A DNA stretch of 36,367 nt, taken from assembly GCA_026395055.1 (NCBI GenBank), contig JAPLZK010000003.1, positions 237,987 through 274,353 of the forward strand, given 5' to 3'. Shown piece by piece: positions 1-6,431 of this stretch. The notes beneath the pieces are model-generated. The model saw only the letters and a program-made list of their open reading frames with translations. It searched no databases and was not told the DNA's origin. Origin of the DNA: Candidatus Uhrbacteria bacterium (GTDB lineage: Bacteria; Patescibacteriota; Patescibacteriia; UBA9934; GWF2-40-263). Numbering within the stretch: the stretch's first letter is position 1; each line of letters begins with the position of its first letter. The position numbers were made by a program, and so were the translations under genes.

Positions 1-1
1 T

Positions 2-598
2 GTGAGAAAATTTCCGGAACCCATTACAAATCTCGTCGCTGCGTTTTCGCGATTACCTGGCGTAGGGCCCAAAACGGCCCTGCGCTATGTTTATTATATG
101 CTAAAGCAGCCAAAGGCGGATTTGCATGTGATGGCGCGTGCTCTGCTTGAGATCGGTGAGAAAATCCAAACGTGCCCAACGTGTTTCACCTATACGGAAA
201 AACCGTTATGCGAGCAATGTGTAGATTCTCGACGCGATAAGGCAATTCTGTGTGTCGTCGAAGAGCCGCGCGATATCTCCACAATCGAAGCAACAGGATT
301 CTACCGCGGATTTTATCATGTGCTTGGTGGAACTTTGAGCCCAATCGAGGGAATCACACCGGACGCGCTGCGTATTCGAGAATTAGTCGGGCGTATTCAA
401 GCGGGTGGCGTCTCGGAAGTTATTCTTGCCCTCTCACCCACCACACAAGGCGAGACAACCATTCTCTATCTCACCAAACTCTTATCACCACACGTACAAG
501 TCACTCGCCTCGCAAGAGGATTACCAATGGGCGCAACCCTCGAGTTTGCAGATGAAGTGACACTTGGAGATGCATTGAGAGGAAGACGGAAATTATAA
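2..598 (+). CDS. recR: Recombination mediator protein RecR
   Basis: RecR loads RecA at gaps with RecO (RecFOR pathway of recombinational repair). The 198-residue product has the expected length and order. An N-terminal helix-hairpin-helix contains LPGVGPKTA (about residues 18-26). A four-cysteine zinc finger follows (CPTC at about 58-61, then C69 and C72). The Toprim domain begins at about 80 with ILCVVEEPRD. The reading frame opens with GTG at the window edge and protein similarity begins almost at once, so this may be the true start, but upstream sequence is missing and a few residues could be absent. It is convergent with the coaC operon, whose terminator lies just downstream. The family call is secure; the exact 5' end is not. 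Confidence 0.95.
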   Translation: MRKFPEPITNLVAAFSRLPGVGPKTALRYVYYMLKQPKADLHVMARALLEIGEKIQTCPTCFTYTEKPLCEQCVDSRRDKAILCVVEEPRDISTIEATGFYRGFYHVLGGTLSPIEGITPDALRIRELVGRIQAGGVSEVILALSPTTQGETTILYLTKLLSPHVQVTRLARGLPMGATLEFADEVTLGDALRGRRKL

Positions 599-624
599 AA
601 AAACCTCGAAGGATTACTTCGAGG
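599..624 (-). terminator. Intrinsic terminator of the coaB-coaC operon
   Basis: An 8-bp perfect stem (604-611 with 617-624, five-base loop) is followed on the minus strand by a run of seven T. The coaC stop codon lies in the loop, so the mRNA ends almost at the last codon. It may also slow plus-strand transcription from recR. Confidence 0.85.
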
Positions 625-1321
625 CAGACGCGGCCACTTGGGCCGTTTTTGTTTTATCGAGATTACTGGTGACACCAACGATTCTTGAAATATCGGCCAT
701 CGCGCCGATTCCTTCGTCGCCACACGCAAGCAATTTGCTTTGCGGGTCAACACAATGAACATTGAATCCACCAGATAAACCTTGAAGGCGGCTCAAGATA
801 TTCAATTGCATCTCTGTCCAAGGATTCGACCACATGAACGAATTCATGGCGGGTGCGAGAACGACAGGCTTGTCGAAATCCCACGCGCGAAAGACACTCG
901 TAAGCAGGTTGTCGCACATACCAATCGAGAATTTCGCGAGTGTGTTCGCACCAAGCGGAGCAACCACGAACACATCTGCCCACTTGCGTAGGTCGATGTG
1001 AAGAATGGGATCATCCTTCTGGTAGGCTTGTTCGCCATACCGATCAAAGTGCTGAACGGTTCGCACGTGATGCGAGCGGAACCATTCGTCTTCATCGGTC
1101 CACACACGAACTTCTGACCAACCTTTTGCGGGCGCGAGCTTGTTTGGATCACGCTCCTGCTGCCTTTTGAGCTTCTTTGGCATTTTGTCCGGTTTGTACA
1201 AATAGCCCGCCGACTCTGTAATCACGATTTGGACATCATGACCAGCGTCAAGAAACGCTTTCGCAAGTTTAGGCATCAAGGTTGTTGCAACCGATCCTGT
1301 CATACCGAGCAGAACGTTCAT
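614..1321 (-). CDS. coaC: Phosphopantothenoylcysteine decarboxylase (stand-alone CoaC)
   Basis: This flavoprotein would decarboxylate 4'-phospho-N-pantothenoylcysteine to 4'-phosphopantetheine in coenzyme A synthesis. Seen in the 235 residues: the N-terminal flavoprotein fold (VLLGMTGSVA), the catalytic-histidine region ILHIDLRKWAD, the FMN-binding APLGANTLAK followed by CDNLLT, the substrate motif APAMNSFMW, and the flap cysteine in LACGDEGIGAMA. In most bacteria CoaC is fused to CoaB. Here it is separate and downstream of coaB, with a 4-bp ATGA overlap and its own GGAGGG ribosome site four bases before ATG. An insertion at about residues 45-95 is longer than in typical CoaC domains. Confidence 0.88.
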   Translation of the reverse strand: MNVLLGMTGSVATTLMPKLAKAFLDAGHDVQIVITESAGYLYKPDKMPKKLKRQQERDPNKLAPAKGWSEVRVWTDEDEWFRSHHVRTVQHFDRYGEQAYQKDDPILHIDLRKWADVFVVAPLGANTLAKFSIGMCDNLLTSVFRAWDFDKPVVLAPAMNSFMWSNPWTEMQLNILSRLQGLSGGFNVHCVDPQSKLLACGDEGIGAMADISRIVGVTSNLDKTKTAQVAASASK

Positions 1322-2031
1322 GCCACCCTCCGCAAAATCTCGCTTGCGATCTGATCACGTACTACCATATGCGCCACGTTATCATGACCGATCACGTACG
1401 CATAATCTTTCGACCACTCAAGGCAATTCGCGACAATCATGTTTGCATCCGACTGAGCGCGACTTGCGCGTGCAATGTCGATAAGCTCATCGTCTTGCAA
1501 GCCGACTTCCAACTTGAACTTGACGAGCACACCTTTGAACTCCCAATCGCGACGAATCTTGTCGACGATCTTTTCCGTCGGAACGAGCTCAAGGAACAAA
1601 CGTTTGTGGTTCGATTTCATCTTTCCCGCCTTGGGCAAGGGCTTCACCACAACGCGTCCATCACCAAAGTACGGACCTTCTACCGGAATGAACGCATCCT
1701 GCACTTTGTAATCACTTACTGCCGCAGAATGAATAATGACATCGAATCCGCCGTTTTTCACCGCGTATTCCATCTTCACCATAAGTTCATCGTACAGATT
1801 GAACGGAATGACCGTGAGTGATCCATCCGTAAGCGAATCTGCGAGCAGATTCACCGGAACCCGTTCCGGACTGGAGGTAAGAAGCGTCACATGATGACCT
1901 GCATCGCGCAATTGACACGCGGCTTCATTTCCCGTGCGTCCTTTGAACTTGTTGGTCAATTCTCGGACCTTATCACCACCTGGAACCGCTGTACGACCAC
2001 TCGTCACCAAAATATTCAACTGCTTCTTCAT
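1318..2031 (-). CDS. coaB: Phosphopantothenate-cysteine ligase (stand-alone CoaB)
   Basis: CoaB joins cysteine to 4'-phosphopantothenate, the step before CoaC. The 237-residue protein carries the DFP/CoaB nucleotide-binding start NILVTSGRT, the VRELTNKFKGRTGNEAA segment, the core motif HSAAVSDYKV (about residues 98-107) and the KMKS...LELVPTEKIVDKI region. The ATG is preceded by GAGGTG at four bases and overlaps the upstream amidohydrolase stop by 4 bp. It overlaps coaC by 4 bp as well, giving a tightly coupled three-gene operon. Gene order is ligase before decarboxylase, the reverse of the domain order in fused CoaBC. Without CTP/ATP-specificity residues that I can read by eye, nucleotide preference is not assigned. 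Confidence 0.88.
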   Translation of the reverse strand: MKKQLNILVTSGRTAVPGGDKVRELTNKFKGRTGNEAACQLRDAGHHVTLLTSSPERVPVNLLADSLTDGSLTVIPFNLYDELMVKMEYAVKNGGFDVIIHSAAVSDYKVQDAFIPVEGPYFGDGRVVVKPLPKAGKMKSNHKRLFLELVPTEKIVDKIRRDWEFKGVLVKFKLEVGLQDDELIDIARASRAQSDANMIVANCLEWSKDYAYVIGHDNVAHMVVRDQIASEILRRVA

Positions 2032-2918
2032 TTCACACCTCGCGTCTCGAGTCCGAGACGGTAAACACGATTCGCATTTTGCCAGAGGATCTTTTCCTTG
2101 GCATCTTCACTGAGCCCGAGCATATTCACAAGTTCGATGGTGTCCGCGAACGACTGGATCGGAAAGTCCGAGCCGAACATCATGCGATCCATACCGTTTG
2201 GAACGGCAAGAAATTTGTGCAACTCTTCAACGATCATCTGTTTGTATTCAGATGAGGCCTCGTCCGTTCCCGAGAGAAACTGCCCGGATGTGTCTGTATA
2301 AACGTTCGGGCAATCGATCATGAGATGTCTGAGCTGATCAAAAAACGGATTCGCAAGATGCGCGATCACAAAGTTCACACGTGGGAACGAGTGGATGGCG
2401 TGATAAAACACCGCCGGTTCCGCAAGTGCTCCACTTCGATCAATCCAGCAAAAACTGTTTCCGCATTTCAAATCACGCCGATTACGTCGTTCTCTCGAAC
2501 AGCAATGATGCAATTCCCCACCATGAATCGTCACCGGCAATTGAAATCGCTCGGCGAGTTCGTAAAGCGGAAACATTGTTGGGTGAGAAACATGAAACAT
2601 CTGATACCCGGCAAACAATTTGATGCCAACAAGCATACCCTCACGTGCAAGTGCTTCAAGCTCAGCCACGCCCGCACCAAACTGATTCATCGCATCCAGA
2701 CTCCCAATCATAGCAAAACGATCACGATGCTCGATTCGCCGAAGCATTTCCTGATTCGGCACACCAGATCCTTTGTAAGGAAAGTACGTAGCAATCACGA
2801 GCGCTTTTGCAATCCCGAATCGATCTGCTTCTCGCTCGATTGCCTCAATCGACGCATCTGCTGTGTGCAGTCCAACCATCGGATGGTTGGATGTGTGAAC
2901 ATGAACATCAACGATCAT
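2028..2918 (-). CDS. Amidohydrolase (Amidohydro_2, TIM-barrel metal hydrolase)
   Basis: A 296-residue metal-dependent hydrolase of the amidohydrolase superfamily. It shows the N-terminal metal motif VDVHVHT, a lysine in GIKLF, a histidine in TIHGGE, a histidine in VIAHLAN and the late aspartate in FGSDFP, so the usual metal and catalytic positions are all present. A cysteine-rich insert (HHCCSRERRNRRDLKCGNSFCW region) follows the second histidine and is unusual. The start was placed at 2918 because GAGGAG lies six bases upstream and similarity starts there; the longer frame adds residues with no support. It leads the coaB-coaC operon. The substrate cannot be inferred; no link to CoA synthesis is claimed beyond co-transcription. 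Confidence 0.8.
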   Translation of the reverse strand: MIVDVHVHTSNHPMVGLHTADASIEAIEREADRFGIAKALVIATYFPYKGSGVPNQEMLRRIEHRDRFAMIGSLDAMNQFGAGVAELEALAREGMLVGIKLFAGYQMFHVSHPTMFPLYELAERFQLPVTIHGGELHHCCSRERRNRRDLKCGNSFCWIDRSGALAEPAVFYHAIHSFPRVNFVIAHLANPFFDQLRHLMIDCPNVYTDTSGQFLSGTDEASSEYKQMIVEELHKFLAVPNGMDRMMFGSDFPIQSFADTIELVNMLGLSEDAKEKILWQNANRVYRLGLETRGVK

Positions 2919-2958
2919 GGCTTCTCCTCGAATGAACGCTCCCGTATTGGGAGAGTGA

Positions 2959-2986
2959 AGTGTATCGAAAAATAGCAATTCGTCAA
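2959..2986 (-). promoter_or_regulatory. Promoter of the amidohydrolase-coaB-coaC operon
   Basis: On the minus strand TTGACG (2981-2986), a 16-base spacer and TACACT (2959-2964) form a sigma70-type promoter about 40 bases before the amidohydrolase ATG. Confidence 0.65.
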
Positions 2987-3004
2987 GGTATGTCCATAAC
3001 GATT

Positions 3005-3038
3005 AAAAACAAAAAACCGTGGGAACACCCCACGGTTT
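3005..3038 (-). terminator. Intrinsic terminator of the ABC exporter gene
   Basis: A perfect 10-bp stem (3014-3023 with 3029-3038) and five-base loop, followed on the minus strand by a T-rich tract, just after the exporter stop codon. Confidence 0.9.
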
Positions 3039-3042
3039 AGTC

Positions 3043-4821
3043 TTATTCGATGAATCCACCCGCCTGGATATCCCAGAGTTTCTTGTAGATTCCTTCTTTT
3101 CCAAGAAGTTGATCATGTGTTCCGGAATCAACGGCCTGTCCGCCATCAATCACAATAATGCGATCCATTCGCATAATGGTTGACAATCGGTGAGCGATCA
3201 CAATCGTGGTCTTCCCTTTCATCAGTTCCTCGAGCGCCGATTGAATCAGGGATTCTGATTCTGAGTCCAAACTTGAGGTTGCTTCATCTAGGACCAAGAT
3301 TGGCGCATTCTTCAGGATGGCGCGTGCAATCGCAATGCGTTGACGTTCACCACCCGAGAGCTTGATTCCACGTTCACCAACGAATGTTTGGTACGTTTCC
3401 GGAAGTTCCATGATGAAATCATGACATTTGGCACGACGCGCAGCCTCAAACACTTCTTCATCTGTCGCGCTTGGCCGACCATAACGAATGTTGTCCATGA
3501 GTGAGCGGTGGAACAAGATAGGTTCTTGTGGAACCATCGCCACACTTGCACGCAAACTATTCTGCGTAACCTTTGCAATGTTTTGTCCATCGATCGTAAT
3601 CGAACCAGACTCAACATCGTGAAATCGCATGAGCAATTTTGTGATGGTGGACTTTCCGGCACCAGACGGACCAACAAGAGCGATCTTTTCGTGCGGGGCA
3701 ATCTGCATCGACAAGCCATTCAAGACGGTGCGTGTTTTATTGAATTTGAACGTGACGTTATTGAATGCAATAACGGCATCTGAAACGATCAAAGACTTTG
3801 CTTTTGCATAATCCTTGACCTCATAAGGCGTCTCAAGGATCTCAACCATTTCAGCTGCATCTGCAAACGCCTCATAAATGTGGCGCACGGATTTACCGAC
3901 ACTCCACATACGTTGGAAAATTCCAACCATGAAACTTTGAATCAGAGCGAAATCCCCAATGGTGAGCAACCCGCGTTGCCATAAGTGAATAGCAACAGAG
4001 AACATAGCGAATTCAGCCAGAACCATGAGTCCTGCTTGAACCGCTTCTGCGATACCTTCAATGTTCCAAAGATGTGTTTGCGCTTTGCGCCATCGCTCCA
4101 TAACGTTCTCGAACAATCCTTTTTCATGTTCCTGAGAAGTGAAGAGCTTAATGGTGATGCTATTTGTCAGAGCATCAGACATAACGGCCGTTGACTCAGA
4201 ATCGAGCAAAGACTTTGCGTAATCGAATTTGAGTTTCCACGTTGCAAATGCAACGTTAAACGTACCAATCAAGATCGCACAAATCGTGAGCACGAGACCA
4301 AGACGAACGTCCCGCATGTAAAGAATGATGAGATCTCCGAACACAACGACGATCAGTCCAAGGATGTTCCATTGAATTTCATCCGCAAGGCGTTCAAACG
4401 CGCTTGCAAGACGATGAACCTTGCGCACAAGCGATCCCACGAACGCATTCGAGAAGAATGTGTACGAATGATCCATCATGTAGGAGAACGAACTTGTTTC
4501 CAAGTGTTTTTTTACATGTGGTTGAATGTAGTTGCTTAAGAGAACGTTTATACGCCAACACATCCAAGAAAATCCGTTGATGGCAAGAATGATTGTGATA
4601 AGTCGCATCAGTTCCGGGACACGTGTCTCGGCCGGGGTGATTTTTGAAAGGACGTCAAAGAACGCTTTGTAAAAGAGCGGAACGATCACACCACACGCGT
4701 TTGCAATGATGGCAAGCGCGAAAAGCGCAACCATGTGCCATCTGAATGGGCGCATGCTTTGCCAAAGTGTCTGCATGATCTTTTTGACGGAGTAGTTTTT
4801 CTTCATACGCTGTTCCTCCAT
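3043..4821 (-). CDS. ABC exporter, fused membrane and ATPase domains (MsbA/MDR type)
   Basis: A 592-residue half-transporter that would work as a homodimer in the membrane. Its N-terminal part has about six membrane helices (roughly residues 25-320). The ATPase domain follows: Walker A GPSGAGKST, Q-loop VPQEPILF, signature LSGGERQR, Walker B ILVLDEATSSLD and switch histidine IAHRLST. All catalytic motifs are intact. The open frame extends upstream into rplU, but AGGAGG ten bases before 4821 marks the likely start. A second ATG at 4806 also has a good site (GGAGGA), so either is possible. The substrate cannot be read from sequence; lipid, peptide or drug export are all compatible. Confidence 0.9.
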   Translation of the reverse strand: MEEQRMKKNYSVKKIMQTLWQSMRPFRWHMVALFALAIIANACGVIVPLFYKAFFDVLSKITPAETRVPELMRLITIILAINGFSWMCWRINVLLSNYIQPHVKKHLETSSFSYMMDHSYTFFSNAFVGSLVRKVHRLASAFERLADEIQWNILGLIVVVFGDLIILYMRDVRLGLVLTICAILIGTFNVAFATWKLKFDYAKSLLDSESTAVMSDALTNSITIKLFTSQEHEKGLFENVMERWRKAQTHLWNIEGIAEAVQAGLMVLAEFAMFSVAIHLWQRGLLTIGDFALIQSFMVGIFQRMWSVGKSVRHIYEAFADAAEMVEILETPYEVKDYAKAKSLIVSDAVIAFNNVTFKFNKTRTVLNGLSMQIAPHEKIALVGPSGAGKSTITKLLMRFHDVESGSITIDGQNIAKVTQNSLRASVAMVPQEPILFHRSLMDNIRYGRPSATDEEVFEAARRAKCHDFIMELPETYQTFVGERGIKLSGGERQRIAIARAILKNAPILVLDEATSSLDSESESLIQSALEELMKGKTTIVIAHRLSTIMRMDRIIVIDGGQAVDSGTHDQLLGKEGIYKKLWDIQAGGFIE

Positions 4822-4848
4822 GTGAATTAATCCTCCTTTTTTACCCTG

Positions 4849-4915
4849 TGTCATCCCGAGTGAGGAGTTGTTCCGCCTTTCATAAAAGCAAAACGACTCA
4901 TCAGTCAGAATGACA
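4849..4915. repeat. Imperfect palindromic repeat (TGTCATCC variant)
   Basis: The ends TGTCATCCCGAGTGA and, inverted, TGTCATTCTGACTGA match at 12 of 15 positions. They bracket 67 bp between rplU and the ABC exporter. It resembles, but is not identical to, the TGTCATTGCGAG family found at 9031, 12581 and 15088. Confidence 0.55.
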
Positions 4916-4924
4916 GAGGGCGAG

Positions 4925-4955
4925 ATAAAAAAATCGCGCTTTTTAAGCGGCGATT
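4925..4955 (-). terminator. Intrinsic terminator of rplU
   Basis: Stem 4932-4941 with 4945-4955 (one bulge), loop containing the rplU stop codon, followed on the minus strand by seven T. Confidence 0.88.
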
Positions 4956-5263
4956 TTTTCAATACGGATTTGTGTAAACGGTTGACGATGACCGACGTTA
5001 CGACGGTATCGAGACTTTGGTTTATACTTGATAACAGAAACCTTTTTGGCTCTGCCGTTATCAATGACCGTAGCTGAAATTTTAGCACCGCTCACGGTTG
5101 GAGTTCCAACCTGAGTGTTTGTTCCTTCTTCATCTGAAACCAAAAGCGCGTCATAAGAGACGGTTGCGCCTGGTTCGAGCTCCAATTTTTCAATCTTAAG
5201 CTCTTGCCCTTCACGGACAATGTATTGTTTTCCTCCAGCAATGATTACTGCGATGTTTGCCAT
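4943..5263 (-). CDS. rplU: Large ribosomal subunit protein bL21
   Basis: bL21 binds 23S rRNA in the large subunit. The 106-residue protein has the hallmark opening IAVIIAGGKQYIVREGQ and the C-terminal basic KYKPKSRYRRNVGHRQPFTQIRIEKI. Length is normal. In most bacteria rpmA (bL27) follows directly; here a terminator and an ABC exporter gene follow instead, so bL27 must be elsewhere or absent. The nearest purine-rich site (GAGGAG) is 16 bases before ATG, too far for a standard Shine-Dalgarno unless the leader folds. Confidence 0.96.
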   Translation of the reverse strand: MANIAVIIAGGKQYIVREGQELKIEKLELEPGATVSYDALLVSDEEGTNTQVGTPTVSGAKISATVIDNGRAKKVSVIKYKPKSRYRRNVGHRQPFTQIRIEKIAA

Positions 5264-5333
5264 ATCAATACGTACGCGGCTCCTCAGACTTGGATTGAAC
5301 CAAGACGGTATGCCAGCGAAATGAATAATTTAT
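5264..5333 (-). promoter_or_regulatory. rplU 5' leader, possible L21-type autoregulatory structure
   Basis: The predicted transcript has about 70 bases before the rplU ATG. It contains a small hairpin CTTGG-TTCAAT-CCAAG (5287-5302 region) followed by GAGGAG far from the start codon. Bacterial bL21 mRNAs often carry autoregulatory leaders. Whether this one does is inference only. Confidence 0.3.
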
Positions 5334-5339
5334 GGGGGA

Positions 5340-5368
5340 ATAGTACCGTTCGAAGCGCTGCTTGTCAA
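5340..5368 (-). promoter_or_regulatory. rplU promoter
   Basis: On the minus strand TTGACA (5363-5368), 17-base spacer, TACTAT (5340-5345): a near-consensus sigma70-type promoter. Confidence 0.8.
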
Positions 5369-5396
5369 GAAATCGGTGTATAAACCTATAAACGTT

Positions 5397-6431
5397 CTAT
5401 TTTCGCTCTTTCCGTACAAAAAATGCGGCGGCAACAAGCATGAGGCCAGCAAGAAGCATGAGGATAATCACCTTCTCTTTGCTTTGAAAAAACAGGGTTG
5501 AAACACCAAATGCCCCGGAAATGAATACATATAATAAGACGATCTGCGTCTGACTCCAGCCTAAATCAAGTAATCGGTGATGCAGGTGCTTCCGATCACC
5601 GACAAAAATTTGCTTAAAACCACCTTGTTTAAAACGTCGAAGCATAATCCACATGACATCCAAAAGCGGAATACCGAGCACAAGCAACGCGGTCGCGAGT
5701 TTGCCACCAGAGATCACCGCGAGCATTCCGACAAGATATCCAACGAGTGTACTTCCGCCTTCGCCAAGAAAGATCGACGCAGGATGAAAGTTCCAGAACA
5801 AAAATCCAAGCTGCGCACCAAGAACGATTGCGGCGAGGAGTGCGACATCTGGCTGAAAATACGCGACGGTTAATGCAAGAAGCAAAACCATGAGCGAGCC
5901 GATTGACGTGACAGATGTTGCCAAACCGTCGAGGCCGTCAAGAAACTTTGTTGTGTACATCACAACCATGAGCCACACGAACACGATCACATTCGATTGC
6001 CATGCCGCAAGATAAATCACGCCACCAAATGGATTCGTGAGCTTTTCAATATTCACTCCACAGAGCACAACCGCTGCACTCGCAATGAGTGGTGCGATGA
6101 TGGCGAATCTTGGTGGAAGGTCGAATCTATCGTCGATATAACCACCGATCATAAGAATAAGTCCCCCGAGGAGAAAACCTATGTATTGTGTATATTCAAT
6201 AGAGCCGGACACAAGCCACTTTGAAGATAAGAGTGATCCAATCACCGCGAGTGCAACCGCAAGAAAAATACCAATTCCACCGAGACGCGGGATTGGGTGC
6301 GTGTGAACATTTTTTGGATGATGTGGATGATCAACAATGTGCCATTTGGTAGCAATAAATCGAACAACAACGGTCGCAAAGAATGCGACCATAAAAGACG
6401 TAACACCGAAACTGATTAACAAACTCATCAT
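5397..6431 (-). CDS. Polyprenyl-phosphate sugar-1-phosphate transferase (WecA/TagO/MraY family)
   Basis: An integral membrane enzyme of about ten helices (344 residues) that should attach a sugar-1-phosphate from a UDP-sugar to a polyprenyl phosphate carrier, starting a cell-surface polymer. Seen: DHPHHPKNVHTHPIPRLGG near the N-terminus, GGYIDDRFDLPP (the DD motif), KFLDGLDGLA, FHPASIFLGEGGS and the cytoplasmic HLHHRL. Relative to classical WecA/TagO, the Asn before the DGLDG motif is Lys and GDxGS reads GEGGS. It resembles WecA-type more than MraY. It overlaps the upstream Clp gene by 4 bp (ATGA) and ends with TAG. Confidence 0.85.
   Translation of the reverse strand: MMSLLISFGVTSFMVAFFATVVVRFIATKWHIVDHPHHPKNVHTHPIPRLGGIGIFLAVALAVIGSLLSSKWLVSGSIEYTQYIGFLLGGLILMIGGYIDDRFDLPPRFAIIAPLIASAAVVLCGVNIEKLTNPFGGVIYLAAWQSNVIVFVWLMVVMYTTKFLDGLDGLATSVTSIGSLMVLLLALTVAYFQPDVALLAAIVLGAQLGFLFWNFHPASIFLGEGGSTLVGYLVGMLAVISGGKLATALLVLGIPLLDVMWIMLRRFKQGGFKQIFVGDRKHLHHRLLDLGWSQTQIVLLYVFISGAFGVSTLFFQSKEKVIILMLLAGLMLVAAAFFVRKERK

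Noticed and set aside
4822-5088. N-terminal extension of the ABC exporter into rplU
   Set aside because: It overlaps rplU and its terminator; a good ribosome site marks 4821 instead.
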